DNA of 47,594 bases, from the NCBI GenBank assembly GCA_039028935.1, contig JBCCHD010000029.1, positions 1 to 47,594 on the forward strand. The letters run 5' to 3'. The notes under the pieces are model-generated. The model was not told the origin of the DNA. It saw nothing but the letters and a program-made list of their open reading frames with translations, and did not search any database. Each line of letters starts with the position of its first letter. The first letter of the stretch is position 1. The position numbers were made by a program, and so were the translations under genes. Shown piece after piece: positions 1 to 10,405 of the stretch. Source of the stretch: Pseudomonadota bacterium (GTDB lineage Bacteria; Pseudomonadota; Gammaproteobacteria; Steroidobacterales; SZUA-146).

Positions 1-186
1 GTCGACGAACGTCACCATCTGCGTCTTGTTGGCCAGCTCCAGACCATCGATGATCTTGGCGGTCGCGCCATCGCCGAGCGCAGCGAGACGCTCGATGGCT
101 TTCTCGGCTTCCGGCGTATCGTGATGACGCAGGGTAATAAGCTGGTTGACCAGTTTATCCGCGCGCAGACCGCTAAAAAGTTTCAT
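1..186 (-). CDS. HEAT-repeat-like protein, N-terminal fragment (cut by window start)
   Basis: Reading the minus strand from the ATG at 184-186 gives 62 codons open to the window edge. The protein begins MKLFSGLRADKLVNQL and continues with amphipathic helices (a run around EAEKAIERLAALGDGAT) typical of a HEAT/ARM-type helical repeat start. No catalytic motif is visible in this piece. It is divergent from apbC across a 306-base gap. The helical pattern and the continuous frame support a real gene. The HEAT assignment is by resemblance only; the rest of the protein lies outside the window, so the function is not known. Confidence 0.6.
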   Translation of the reverse strand, partial: MKLFSGLRADKLVNQLITLRHHDTPEAEKAIERLAALGDGATAKIIDGLELANKTQMVTFVD

Positions 187-492
187 CGACACCTTCAAAA
201 GTCGGAGCTGTGTGACGCGTGGCGAGTGTCAGCGCTCGCCGCGCGCTCCCTGGAGGACCGCAAGCGCGGCCGACTGTCCATAATCTCGCGTAATAGTAAC
301 AAATATATCAACTTCTTATGGCATCGAATGTGATATTTTTTGACCTAGCGCACAGGTCGACGAGCCGCTGTCGCCGCCATGCTGGCCAGCAGGTCGCAAG
401 GCGCGTATAACAGGTCGCCGAGTGGCCGGTGCATTTAGACCGGTTTAAGCCGTTATCGCCCGTTTTTGCTCTTTCTGGAGGTGTGCATACGC
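187..492. other. Intergenic gap between the HEAT-like gene and apbC
   Basis: This 306-base divergent gap should contain promoters for both neighbours. The part near 290-340 is AT-rich and includes a T-run followed by TTGACC at about 339, but no well-spaced -10 hexamer was found. A good Shine-Dalgarno (GGAGG at about 478) precedes apbC. No RNA gene or coding frame is supported here. Confidence 0.4.
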
Positions 493-1572
493 ATGGAATC
501 GTCATTGGAAACCTGGCGAGCGCCCCTGCTCGAACTCACGCTGGCACCGTTCGATGAGCCACTGTCGAGTTTGGCCACCGTGTCGGTCAATCAGACCGCT
601 GAGGCGCCGAGGCTGGCGATTGAGTTTGGCGTACCGGTGGCGCGAAGTGAGGCGGCGCTGCGCGAGCAGATTGCCGAGAGTCTCCCCGCCCTCGATCAGT
701 CTCAGCTCGATCTGTCCTTCCAAATCAAAACGCACGCCGTGCGGCGCAATCTCAAGCCGCTGGGCGACATTCGCAATATTATCGCTGTCGCCTCGGCCAA
801 GGGCGGAGTGGGCAAGTCGACAACGACGATTAATCTTGCGCTGGCGTTAGCCAGCGAGGGTGCCCGGGTCGGCGTGCTGGATGCCGATATCTACGGCCCG
901 AGCGTACCGCGCATGTTGGGCGTTGCCGACAGTCGGCCGCGCAGTGACGACGGCAAAATCATTCAACCGGTCGAAGGGCATGGGCTCAAGTGCATGTCCA
1001 TCGGCTTTTTGGTCGATGAAGATCAGCCGATGGTCTGGCGCGGTCCAATGGTGACGCAGGCGCTGAGGCAGCTTTTGAACGACACGGCCTGGGGTGAGCT
1101 GGACTATCTCATCGTTGACATGCCCCCCGGGACGGGCGACATCCAACTCACGCTGTCGCAGCAGGTGCCGGTCAGCGGCGCGATAATTGTCACGACACCA
1201 CAGGACATCGCGCTGCTGGACGCGCGCAAGGGGCTGAAGATGTTCGAAAAGGTGGAAGTGCCGGTGCTCGGCGTGATTGAGAATATGAGTGGTTATTTGT
1301 GCCCCAAATGCGGACATGAGGCTGACATTTTTGGGTCGGGTGGCGGTGAGCTCATGGCGCATGCGGATTCGGTGCCGTTTTTAGGTGCGGTGCCGCTCGA
1401 TATTCGCATTCGTCAAGAGCTCGACGCGGGCCACCCGACGCTGATTCAAGACCCCGATGGGGAATTGGCCACTCGCTATCGACACATGGCGCTCAAAGCG
1501 GCGGCGAAACTTCGCGCGGGTGGCACCGATTACAGTCGGCTGTTTCCCAATATCGTGGTGGAGAACAGCTAG
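493..1572 (+). CDS. apbC: ApbC/Mrp iron-sulfur carrier ATPase
   Basis: P-loop NTPase of the Mrp/NBP35 family, which carries and transfers 4Fe-4S clusters to apo-proteins in the cytosol. Seen: deviant Walker A KGGVGKST at residues 103-110, DADIYGPS at 130-137, the DMPPGTGD segment near 209-216, and the family C-x-x-C (C270, C273) that holds the bridging cluster between two subunits. The first ~90 residues stand where MIP18-like domains sit in this family but are divergent. The ATG at 493 was chosen because GGAGG lies about 10 bases upstream; an upstream in-frame TTG at 466 has no such site. 359 residues is normal for the family. Confidence 0.95.
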   Translation: MESSLETWRAPLLELTLAPFDEPLSSLATVSVNQTAEAPRLAIEFGVPVARSEAALREQIAESLPALDQSQLDLSFQIKTHAVRRNLKPLGDIRNIIAVASAKGGVGKSTTTINLALALASEGARVGVLDADIYGPSVPRMLGVADSRPRSDDGKIIQPVEGHGLKCMSIGFLVDEDQPMVWRGPMVTQALRQLLNDTAWGELDYLIVDMPPGTGDIQLTLSQQVPVSGAIIVTTPQDIALLDARKGLKMFEKVEVPVLGVIENMSGYLCPKCGHEADIFGSGGGELMAHADSVPFLGAVPLDIRIRQELDAGHPTLIQDPDGELATRYRHMALKAAAKLRAGGTDYSRLFPNIVVENS

Positions 1573-1717
1573 TTCCGCCGTTCGCGGCTCGATCGGTGCG
1601 TCGCCGGCACGTTCAATTTGCGCATCAAGTTAGTGTAAGATCGCGGCGGTTCGGTTACCACGCGGACCGATGCGTAATACCGGGTGTGGGATGATCTTTT
1701 CTTAACGAGGACACAGT

Positions 1718-2284
1718 GTGACCATTAAAGCTGACCGCTGGATACGCGATATGGCCGAGAATCACGGCATGATCGACCCCTTCGAACCGGGTCAAATTCG
1801 CACTGTCAACGATCAAAAGGTGATTTCGTATGGCACGTCGAGCTATGGCTATGACGTGCGCTGTGCGGAAGAATTTAAGATCTTTACGAATATCAATTCG
1901 GCAATTGTCGATCCGAAATCATTTGATTCGAGCAGTTTCGTCGATATGAACAGCAGCGAATGCATCATTCCACCGAATTCATTCGCCCTGGCCCGCACCG
2001 TGGAGTATTTTCGTATACCGCGTAACGTGTTGACAATTTGTCTTGGCAAATCGACGTATGCGCGCTGTGGCATCATCGTGAACGTCACACCCCTGGAGCC
2101 GGAATGGGAAGGCCACGTAACGCTCGAATTTTCCAACACCACGCCGCTGCCGGCGCGTATTTATGCGAACGAGGGTGTGGCGCAGATGTTGTTTTTTGAG
2201 TCAGACGAAGAGTGTGAGACGTCCTATGCCGACCGTGCGGGTAAGTATCAAGGACAAAAAGGGGTGACGCTGCCGCGGGGTTAG
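1718..2284 (+). CDS. dcd: dCTP deaminase
   Basis: Trimeric enzyme converting dCTP to dUTP, the main source of dUMP for thymidylate synthesis in gammaproteobacteria. Seen: the GKSTYARCG segment at 110-118, the catalytic Glu at 137 within VTLEFSN (equivalent to E138 of the E. coli enzyme), and the C-terminal [14 protein letters not shown] lid that closes over the nucleotide. 188 residues matches the family. It starts at GTG 1718 with GAGG nine bases upstream. It follows apbC on the same strand after a 145-base gap and may have its own promoter. Very secure. Confidence 0.97.
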   Translation: MTIKADRWIRDMAENHGMIDPFEPGQIRTVNDQKVISYGTSSYGYDVRCAEEFKIFTNINSAIVDPKSFDSSSFVDMNSSECIIPPNSFALARTVEYFRIPRNVLTICLGKSTYARCGIIVNVTPLEPEWEGHVTLEFSNTTPLPARIYANEGVAQMLFFESDEECETSYADRAGKYQGQKGVTLPRG

Positions 2285-2337
2285 TCCCACTCTGACAGGC
2301 CTCGAAGACGGCGTGCGGGCGTGGATCGGGCGCCGGC

Positions 2338-3186
2338 CTAGCGCTCTGTTGGCGCTTGATTGTCGTCGTTGACCGTATCGATCTCCGCCGGCGTTTTTTC
2401 CGGTGTCTCGTCACCGTCATCGACGGTGTTCTGGCTAGACGAATGACCGCCACTCACAGCGTCGGCCACGCCAGATTGAATCCGTGTCGCCGTGAGCACC
2501 GTACGGGGTTTGTCGTTTTTAAACTGCGCCATTTTCACGGTCGCGAAATCATGCTCTTTGGCAAGCCAAATGTGATAATGACGGGACGACCCCTCGCGCT
2601 GTTGTTTAATCTTGATGGTGTGAAAGCGGCCAGCGGGCGTATCCAGCAGCTCTTCACCCAGCGGCGTATAGCGATAGACTTTGATCGCGTCGCGATCGAG
2701 AAGCCGGTAGGTCTCGCGCATAGCGTTTTCGCCTAGGTCGCGCATGAGTAGCGCTTGTAACGCCAGCCGATCCGCCAGAGGGTGATCAAGTTCTAACTCA
2801 AACGTTTCCTCCTTGTATCGGCTCACTGCGCGACCGACTTCCCAATCAAATTCGATCGCACGGTTGCGCTTACCTGAGCTTGAACCATCGTCAAACTCGT
2901 AATCGATACCCCGCATGTCGTTGTCGCCGGTAAATTCAAAACGCGAATGCTCAATTACCGGCGCACGTCTTAATAGTGCGGCGAAGCCACGTGGGTGCGT
3001 GGTTGACGACATGGAAAACGAATCGCGGTTGATGCGCGTGAGCATGACGGTCGACTCGGCAACGCGCGCGCCGGAGTAATGAACGTCGTACACCGCAATA
3101 AACGGGGTGGGGCGGTCACCCGCTAGGGTTGATGCGGCGACAAACAGCGTGAGAATGAGCAGAATGTGGCGCTTGGGATCAATCAT
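2338..3186 (-). CDS. DUF3108 exported protein
   Basis: 282-residue protein with an N-terminal signal peptide (hydrophobic run about residues 9-21 ending in STLAG), then a beta-rich domain matching DUF3108, in which family members carry a conserved Y-D-V-x-Y/H segment near the mature N-terminus (here FIAVYDVHYSG). The tail after about residue 240 is acidic and low in complexity. The ATG at 3184-3186 overlaps the purN stop by eight bases, so translation is probably coupled; purM-purN-DUF3108 is a recurrent order in gammaproteobacteria. The molecular role of DUF3108 is unknown. An upstream in-frame start inside purN would remove the signal peptide from the N-terminus, so it was rejected. Confidence 0.85.
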   Translation of the reverse strand: MIDPKRHILLILTLFVAASTLAGDRPTPFIAVYDVHYSGARVAESTVMLTRINRDSFSMSSTTHPRGFAALLRRAPVIEHSRFEFTGDNDMRGIDYEFDDGSSSGKRNRAIEFDWEVGRAVSRYKEETFELELDHPLADRLALQALLMRDLGENAMRETYRLLDRDAIKVYRYTPLGEELLDTPAGRFHTIKIKQQREGSSRHYHIWLAKEHDFATVKMAQFKNDKPRTVLTATRIQSGVADAVSGGHSSSQNTVDDGDETPEKTPAEIDTVNDDNQAPTER

Positions 3187-3838
3187 CGCGAATCCATGAG
3201 TTTGTTTGCTCGTCGACGCGGCCACGCAATGGTACGTCCAGCGCCACGTCATCGAGCCAGGCTCTTCCTTCCTTTTGCCGCAGTCGCCCGTGTGCAAACC
3301 AGTCAATGACCGTGGGGTAAAGCACTCGCTCGGCGCGCTGAACGCGCGTGGATAACGACGCGGGCGTATCGTCATTTTCTACCGTCACGACCGCCTGTGC
3401 AATCAAAGGGCCGCCATCGAGCACGTCATTGACAAAATGAACCGTGCTGCCGTGTTCCGAACGTTGGTCGGCTAACGCCCGCGCATAGGTATCCAGTCCT
3501 GGATAAAGCGGTAGCAGTGAGGGGTGAATATTGAGAAGTCGGCCATCGAATGCGCGCACAAAGTCGGGACTGACAATGCGCATAAAGCCGGCCAACACCA
3601 CCAGGTCCGGATCGGTGCGTTCAACCGCCTCGAGCAGAGCCGCATCAAACGCCGGGCGCGAAGCAAACGTGGAATACGGCACGCAATGCGTGGTGATACT
3701 GCGTTGGTGAGCGCGCTCAAGACCATAGGCGTCGGGATTATCACTGATCACGTGTGTGATGGCGACGCGTTCGTTGGTGGCGGCCTCGATCGCGGCGAAC
3801 GTCGTCCCGCCGCCGGATAATAAAATAGTGGTTCGCAT
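3179..3838 (-). CDS. purN: Phosphoribosylglycinamide formyltransferase (GART, PurN)
   Basis: Third step of purine synthesis: transfers formyl from 10-formyl-tetrahydrofolate to GAR. Seen: N-terminal glycine loop SGGGTTFAAI, the catalytic Asn-x-His in LLNIHPSLLP, and the catalytic Asp in the VLDGGPLIAQ loop. Odd points: the glycine loop reads GTT where most PurN have GSN, and the usual GLHTH motif is GLDTY, so two conserved histidines (H119 and H121 in E. coli numbering) are Asp and Tyr. ATG 3836-3838 starts right at the first beta strand; a TTG six codons upstream is possible. It lies 19 bases after purM and is probably co-transcribed with it. Confidence 0.92.
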   Translation of the reverse strand: MRTTILLSGGGTTFAAIEAATNERVAITHVISDNPDAYGLERAHQRSITTHCVPYSTFASRPAFDAALLEAVERTDPDLVVLAGFMRIVSPDFVRAFDGRLLNIHPSLLPLYPGLDTYARALADQRSEHGSTVHFVNDVLDGGPLIAQAVVTVENDDTPASLSTRVQRAERVLYPTVIDWFAHGRLRQKEGRAWLDDVALDVPLRGRVDEQTNSWIRDD

Positions 3839-3857
3839 CGGAAGCGATGAGGTCAAG

Positions 3858-4883
3858 TTAAGACTCCAACATCAACGCATCGCCGTTGCGCGCCGCGACT
3901 TCTCCGATCTGCCAGGCGTGCTCGCCGGCATCGGTGAGTTGCTGGATGGCATCGTCTGCTCGGTCGCCGGGCACAAAAACAGTCATGCCCACACCGCAGT
4001 TGAAGGTGCGCAGCATTTCGTGATGCGCAATGTTGCCGGTATCTTGCAGCCAACGGAAGATATCGGGCATGGCCCAGGTCGATTCATTAATCACGGCGCA
4101 GACCGCGTCGGGTAAAACACGCGGAATATTTTCCAGCAAACCACCACCGGTGATGTGCGCCAATCCATGAACCGGCATTGCGCGGAATAAACTGAGTAAC
4201 GGTTTCACATAGATACGAGTAGGGGCCAATAGCTCGGCGACGGGCGGCGCATCAAGGCCTTCATCACGTGCCATATCGAGAAGCTTGCGAATGAGCGAGT
4301 AGCCATTGGAGTGCGGACCACTTGAGCCGAGCGCAATGATCGCATCACCCACGCCAATCTGGCTGCCTGTAATGAGTTGATCCTTTTCCACCGCGCCGAC
4401 ACAAAAACCCGCTAAGTCGTAGTCGTCATTGGCGTACATGCCGGGCAACTCGGCCGTTTCGCCGCCGATTAGCGCCGCGCCGGCAATCTCGCATCCTTTC
4501 GCGATACTCGAGATGACCTCACTGGCGGTATCGACGTCAAGATGACCGGCGGCATAGTAATCCAGAAAAAAGAGGGGTTCAGCCCCTTGGACAATCAGGT
4601 CGTTGACGCACATGGCAACGAGATCAATGCCCACGCCGCGATGGTCGTTGTGCGCCAAGGCGAGTTTCAGTTTGGTGCCGACCCCGTCGGTGGCGGCGAC
4701 CAGCACGGGTTGTCGATAGCGCGCCACATCCAGCTCAAAGAGAGCGCCAAAACCGCCGAGACCGGAGAGCACGCCAGGTCGTCGCGTGGCGGCCACGCGC
4801 GGTTTAATGCGCTCAATGAGCGCGTTTCCAGCGTCGATGTCGACGCCGGCACTTCGATACGTGACTGGGGTTTTTGTCGTCAT
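3858..4883 (-). CDS. purM: Phosphoribosylformylglycinamidine cyclo-ligase (AIR synthetase)
   Basis: Fifth step of purine synthesis: ATP-dependent closure of FGAM to AIR. 341 residues, full length. Seen: N-terminal [17 protein letters not shown], the [12 protein letters not shown] segment, [22 protein letters not shown] and [11 protein letters not shown], all hallmarks of the PurM/PurL fold. First gene of purM-purN-DUF3108. The divergent gap of 293 bases to the DUF2066 gene should carry its promoter. No PurR-like operator was confidently recognised there. Confidence 0.97.
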   Translation of the reverse strand: MTTKTPVTYRSAGVDIDAGNALIERIKPRVAATRRPGVLSGLGGFGALFELDVARYRQPVLVAATDGVGTKLKLALAHNDHRGVGIDLVAMCVNDLIVQGAEPLFFLDYYAAGHLDVDTASEVISSIAKGCEIAGAALIGGETAELPGMYANDDYDLAGFCVGAVEKDQLITGSQIGVGDAIIALGSSGPHSNGYSLIRKLLDMARDEGLDAPPVAELLAPTRIYVKPLLSLFRAMPVHGLAHITGGGLLENIPRVLPDAVCAVINESTWAMPDIFRWLQDTGNIAHHEMLRTFNCGVGMTVFVPGDRADDAIQQLTDAGEHAWQIGEVAARNGDALMLES

Positions 4884-5176
4884 GCTGATTGTGGTTTCGC
4901 TAGATTGGGTTGAGTGAGGCGTGAGCCGACGGGCGGTTCACGGGTTTATTGGCAAATCCGTTGCGTGCATTGTAGGCGTTTCCAAGCTCGAATTAGCGTT
5001 GCCAATGTGCGCCTCGTTGACCCATGTCATGGCGCAGTAAAACGGCAAATCCAGTGCCAGGCAGTGCCTGCTGAGCGCTTTTTTAACGCGCCGCTAGTAC
5101 CCATCTTCAAATGGCGGGTAGAATGGCGTAATTGTACACTACGCGGTCGCCGCGCGCGGGACCGGGGAGCACGAAC
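4884..5176. other. Divergent purM / DUF2066 intergenic region
   Basis: 293 bases between divergent genes. Nothing coding is supported. Promoters for both operons are expected here, but no pair of hexamers at proper spacing stands out; TAGAAT at 5119-5124 is a possible plus-strand -10 without a good -35. GGGGAG at 5164-5169 is the ribosome binding site that fixes the TTG start of the next gene. Confidence 0.35.
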
Positions 5177-6196
5177 TTGTCGTATCCGAAATGCTCGATT
5201 GGCCTACGCTGGGCCGTGTGTCTGGTGCTGGCTGTCGTTGGGTCAGCGAGCGTGGCGGCACCCGCGGGCAATCTGTTTGCGGCCGAGGTGCCGATCAGCG
5301 AGCGAACGCAGGACGCTCAAAAAGCCGCAATGCGTCAGGCGCTTGCCGTTGTCATGGTCAAAGTCTCTGGTAGCCGGTCGATCGCCCGACAAGCCAATGC
5401 ACAGTTGATTCTTGACGATGCTCAGGGCTTCGTGCAGCAATATCGCTACACGCCAAACAATACGCTTCTCGTTGCGTTCGATGGGCGCAAGCTTCAAGCC
5501 GATATGCGCACTGCGGGACTGCCCGTATGGGGGGCCGATCGGCCTGCCACGCTCGTCTGGCTGGCGATCGATCGCGGTGACGGCGAGCGCCAGCTAATGT
5601 CCGCCGCGGATCAGGGCGAGATCCGTACTGAAATCGAAACGCTTGCCGCCGCCCGTGGCATTCCGTTGGTCTGGCCACTGTATGATTCCACTGATCGCGC
5701 CCAAGTTGAGGTGGCGGATGTCTGGGGTGGTTTCACGGATAACATTGTGGAGGCATCCCGACGCTACGGAACGGAGGCCGTGTTGGTCGCGCGCATGAGC
5801 CAAGGCGCATCCGGTTCACTCTATGGAACATGGGCGCTGAATCTTGAGGGCGAAGCGGATAACTGGCGCGGTAACTTCGAGAACAGCATCAACCGTCTCG
5901 CTGATTTTTACGCGCAGCGTTTGGCGGTTTCGGCGGCGGATGGGCCCGCCACGCGTGTGCCGATGACGATCAGTAACCTCACGAGTGCCACCGCGTATGC
6001 CGAGGCGATTAATACCGTGCAGAAACTCAGTGCGGTGGAGCGCATCGATGTGGTTCAGGTCATGGGCGATCGCGTGGTGCTAGAGCTCAGTCTGCGCGGC
6101 GACGCCAACCAGGTTAGTCGGGCACTCGGCCTCAGTCGATCTTTGCGACCGGATCCGGACAGTGCCGGTACGCTCGCGTATCGCTTCGGTCGCTGA
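5177..6196 (+). CDS. DUF2066 exported protein
   Basis: 339-residue protein. TTG at 5177 was chosen because GGGGAG lies seven bases upstream and this start yields a clean signal peptide (LRWAVCLVLAVVGSASVAA). The rest fits DUF2066: an N-terminal region rich in conserved Ala/Gln/Arg (DAQKAAMRQALAVVMVKVSG) followed by a segment giving DGRKLQADMRTAGLPVWG. Function of the family is unknown; it is commonly found beside purM and hda in gammaproteobacteria, as here. The stop shares one base with the next ATG (TGATG), so it heads a four-gene coupled operon. An upstream TTG at 5132 lacks a binding site. Confidence 0.85.
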   Translation: MSYPKCSIGLRWAVCLVLAVVGSASVAAPAGNLFAAEVPISERTQDAQKAAMRQALAVVMVKVSGSRSIARQANAQLILDDAQGFVQQYRYTPNNTLLVAFDGRKLQADMRTAGLPVWGADRPATLVWLAIDRGDGERQLMSAADQGEIRTEIETLAAARGIPLVWPLYDSTDRAQVEVADVWGGFTDNIVEASRRYGTEAVLVARMSQGASGSLYGTWALNLEGEADNWRGNFENSINRLADFYAQRLAVSAADGPATRVPMTISNLTSATAYAEAINTVQKLSAVERIDVVQVMGDRVVLELSLRGDANQVSRALGLSRSLRPDPDSAGTLAYRFGR

Positions 6197-6771
6197 TGCT
6201 CAAACATATCCCAAATCTGTTATGTGTGGCCCGGATTTTTTTGGTGCTGCCGCTGCTCATGCTCATGTTGGAGGGCGAGTACTTTTGGGCGTTCGTTATT
6301 TTTGCGGTGGCCGGCATTACCGACGGACTCGATGGGTTTTTGGCGCGACGCTTCAATTGGCGCTCTCAGCTTGGCGCAATCCTAGATCCGATTGCCGACA
6401 AGTTTCTGATGGTGTCTGTTTTTTTAGTACTGGCCGCGACCGACATGGTACCGGTGTGGCTCGCGCTGCTGGTGATCGGTCGCGATTTGCTCATCGTCAC
6501 AGGTGTGGTGTGTTACCGCACGCTCATAGGACCGGTGGCGGCGGATGCCTCGATGGTGAGCAAGTTCAACACGCTCGTGCAGCTGGTTTTTGTGCTCGCG
6601 GTACTGGCCAACGCGGGCACCGGCGTGCCGCGCGAACTTTGGGTGACGTTTCTCGGCGCCATTGTTGCGGCAACGACCTTGGTCAGTGGACTGGATTATG
6701 TGCGCGAAGGCATTGTGCGCGTGTGGGCTAACAACGATTCGGGATTGGAAGGAAAAGGAGAAGCCACGTGA
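6196..6771 (+). CDS. CDP-alcohol phosphatidyltransferase family membrane protein
   Basis: 191-residue integral membrane enzyme of the CDP-alcohol phosphotransferase family. The full signature is present: D46-G47-x2-A50-R51-x8-G60-x3-D64-x3-D68, the metal- and CDP-binding site. About five to six hydrophobic helices. The length and motif resemble PgsA/cardiolipin-synthase-type enzymes, so the acceptor could be glycerol-3-phosphate or phosphatidylglycerol; sequence does not decide. It sits between DUF2066 (one-base overlap) and the AI-2E-type permease (four-base GTGA overlap). PssA, the serine enzyme, is encoded separately at 14081, so this paralogue uses a different alcohol. Confidence 0.9.
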   Translation: MLKHIPNLLCVARIFLVLPLLMLMLEGEYFWAFVIFAVAGITDGLDGFLARRFNWRSQLGAILDPIADKFLMVSVFLVLAATDMVPVWLALLVIGRDLLIVTGVVCYRTLIGPVAADASMVSKFNTLVQLVFVLAVLANAGTGVPRELWVTFLGAIVAATTLVSGLDYVREGIVRVWANNDSGLEGKGEAT

Positions 6772-7988
6772 GTGACCAACGACTGATCACACTCGCGCTG
6801 ATTGCGGCAGGAGGGTGGCTGCTACTGCAACTGGCGCCCATTCTAACGCCGTTTGTTGCCGCTTTTTTGTTGGCGTATCTGGGTGATCCGCTGGTCGATC
6901 GACTGGAAACCTACAAACTCAAACGCACTCCTGCGGTGATGGTGACGTTCTGTCTGACGTTTTTGTTTCTCGGCGCGGTGTTTTTTCTTCTTGTCCCAAT
7001 GGTGAAGAGTCAGGGTTCTGCGCTGGCCTCAAAACTGCCCGAATACGTGCGCTGGATCGAGAGCCATTGGATGCCCACGATCGTGGAGTGGATCGGTGCG
7101 AATACCGACGGCGAATCACTGGGCCTGGCGGCGGTTTTAAGCGAATACGGCGATAAGATCGCTCAGGTTCTGACCGGTGCATTGGGCACAGTTGGGCGAT
7201 CAGGTGGCGCGCTGTTTACCGGTCTGTTCAACATTATTCTTATCCCGGTACTGTCGTTTTACTTGCTTCGAGATTTTGACGTGATCGTGCAAAGAGCCGG
7301 GCGCTTAGTGCCGCCGAGTCGGCGCAAGCGGGTATTTTTGATCGCGCGCGAATCGGATGTTGCTCTGAGCAATTTTTTAAAAGGCCAAACGGTGGTCATG
7401 CTGGGCCTGGCGGTGATCTGGTCGGTTGGACTGACGATCGTCGGACTGGATCATGCGCTTGCGATCGGTGTGTTGTCCGGAATCTTGAGCTTTGTGCCGT
7501 ATCTGGGTCCGGCGGTGGGTGTCATTCTCGGTGGCATCTCAGCGCTCGTGCAAGGATCTGATCTGTGGATGTTGGCGGGCGTTGCGGTGGTCTTTGTGGT
7601 GTCGCAGGGCATTGAAAATTATTTCCTAACGCCCAAATTCGTCGGTGACCGGATTGGGTTGCATCCCGTTATGGTGATTTTCTCGGTCATGGCGGGTGGG
7701 CAACTGTTTGGCTTCTTCGGTGTGCTGCTGGCGCTGCCGGTTGCGGCGGTTGTTACGGTATTCGTGCGGCATTTTTATGAGTGGTATGGCGAGACGCCCG
7801 CTGTCGCGACAGACCAACCACCACCCCGTTCCGCGGGGGTGGCAGGGAGTAATACCACTGCCCCCTTTGATGCCGCATCGGGTGCCATCGCCTCGGTCGA
7901 GTTACCGAACACCGAGGACGCCGATTTATCGAACGTGACGGAATCGCCGCCGCCGCGTAAGACGGACGCCGATCCTCCCGATGCGTGA
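6768..7988 (+). CDS. AI-2E family transporter (PerM-like)
   Basis: 406-residue polytopic membrane protein. Seen: N-terminal hydrophobic pair, a soluble segment with the EYVRWIESHW-like region, and the conserved C-terminal half (GQTVVMLGLAVIW, FVPYLGPAVG, GIENYFLTPKFVGDRIGLHPV) diagnostic of the family. Members include TqsA and several cation/H+ antiporters, so the substrate is not defined. After about residue 340 there is a long Pro/Thr/Asp-rich tail that is probably disordered and unusual in length. GTG 6768 overlaps the upstream stop by four bases, and its own end overlaps hda by eight. The order permease-hda is conserved in gammaproteobacteria. Confidence 0.92.
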   Translation: MSDQRLITLALIAAGGWLLLQLAPILTPFVAAFLLAYLGDPLVDRLETYKLKRTPAVMVTFCLTFLFLGAVFFLLVPMVKSQGSALASKLPEYVRWIESHWMPTIVEWIGANTDGESLGLAAVLSEYGDKIAQVLTGALGTVGRSGGALFTGLFNIILIPVLSFYLLRDFDVIVQRAGRLVPPSRRKRVFLIARESDVALSNFLKGQTVVMLGLAVIWSVGLTIVGLDHALAIGVLSGILSFVPYLGPAVGVILGGISALVQGSDLWMLAGVAVVFVVSQGIENYFLTPKFVGDRIGLHPVMVIFSVMAGGQLFGFFGVLLALPVAAVVTVFVRHFYEWYGETPAVATDQPPPRSAGVAGSNTTAPFDAASGAIASVELPNTEDADLSNVTESPPPRKTDADPPDA

Positions 7989-8635
7989 CCAGCAGTTGCC
8001 GCTACGCGTCAAGCTTCCCGACCATGCGGTGTTCGACAATTTTTATGCGGGACCGAATGAGGAGCTGGTCGCGTATCTTTGTGATCAACCGCAAGCGATG
8101 ACATGGGTATGGGGCGAGCCGTCGACCGGCAAAACCCATTTGCTGCAAGCGTCGGCCGCGCGCTTTTCGCAGTCAGCGTATTTGCCGCTAGCCGACGTGC
8201 AGCACTATGGGCCGCGCATACTCAGTGGGTACGGCGCTTTTGATCAAGTGTGTTTGGATGACCTTGATCAGGTGGTAACCGATGACGCCTCGTCTTGGGA
8301 AGATGCCTTGTTCGAGCTGTTTCAAGATCTCAGCGAACGCGGCGCGACACTCATCGTGGCGTCACGCGCAGCGCCCCAGAACGTGGCGCTCTCGATGGCG
8401 GATTTGAAATCGCGCTTGTTGTCGGGGCCCGTTTATCGCCTACAGGTACTCGATGATGACGAGCGACTCAAAGCGATGCAGCTGCGCGCGTGGCGACGCG
8501 GTCTAAAACTGCCGGATGCCACAGGGGAGTATTTGCTCAAGCGCTTGCAACGCGACATGAAGAGTCTCTGTGACTTTTTGGATCATTTGGATACCGCCTC
8601 ACTGGTGCGTAAAAGCAAGCTTACAGTGGCATTGG

Positions 8636-9935
<1,300 letters not shown>

Positions 9936-9960
9936 AGGGATCCTTTTGTGTGAGCCGCTT

Positions 9961-9966
9961 ATTATA
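9961..9966 (-). promoter_or_regulatory. Putative -10 of the arsC-wrbA-DUF2069 operon
   Basis: On the minus strand this reads TATAAT, a perfect sigma-70 -10, 26 bases upstream of the arsC start codon. No good -35 is found at 16-18 bases, so the call is tentative. It lies within 10 bases of the opposing candidate promoter for the DUF4398 gene. Confidence 0.35.
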
Positions 9967-9975
9967 GGCCGGAGC

Positions 9976-10005
9976 TTGACCTAATCGCGACGCGTTTGCT
10001 AGTTT
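9976..10005 (+). promoter_or_regulatory. Putative promoter of the DUF4398 lipoprotein gene
   Basis: TTGACC (9976-9981) and TAGTTT (10000-10005) separated by 18 bases, about 30 bases before the GTG/ATG region of the downstream gene. The -35 matches five of six, the -10 is weak. No other candidate was seen in this 100-base divergent gap. Confidence 0.35.
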
Positions 10006-10035
10006 GCTCGCATCTAGGTCTAGGCAGGTGGCTGT

Positions 10036-10350
10036 ATGCGCGCTTTGGTGGCGTCAAGGTTTCGTTGGCTCAAAGTTGGGTGGTTGCTCGTGGCGCTCGG
10101 TTTGGGTGCGTGTGCAACCAATCCGCCGTACCAGGAAATGAGTGATGCCCGTCAGGCGGTGGCCGCTGCCGAAGAGGCCGGTGCTCGCGAGACAAGTCCC
10201 TATCTGTTTCGCCTAGCCAATCGACATCTTAGCAATGCGCGCACCGCGATGAAGGAACGACGGTTTAACGCGGCGCGTAATGAAGCCGTACTGGCTCACC
10301 GCAAAGCGACCGAAGCGCTTGACGAGTTGCAAACGTCGGATCGCGATTAG
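10036..10350 (+). CDS. DUF4398 lipoprotein
   Basis: 104-residue protein with a lipoprotein signal: basic N-terminus, hydrophobic core WLLVALGLG and lipobox LGAC (Cys at about residue 26). The mature part is one helical hairpin, heavy in Ala/Arg/Glu (MSDARQAVAAAEEAGA, LANRHLSNARTAMKERRFNAARNEAVLA), as in DUF4398. Such proteins sit in the outer membrane and are often paired with OmpA-like proteins; no such partner is next door here. Exact role unknown. Same strand as the acylphosphatase after a 55-base gap. Confidence 0.85.
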   Translation: MRALVASRFRWLKVGWLLVALGLGACATNPPYQEMSDARQAVAAAEEAGARETSPYLFRLANRHLSNARTAMKERRFNAARNEAVLAHRKATEALDELQTSDRD

Positions 10351-10405
10351 GGCGACGCATTCGCGACATCGCGTTGGCCGGTTTTGCATCGAAAAGGCGA
10401 CCAAC

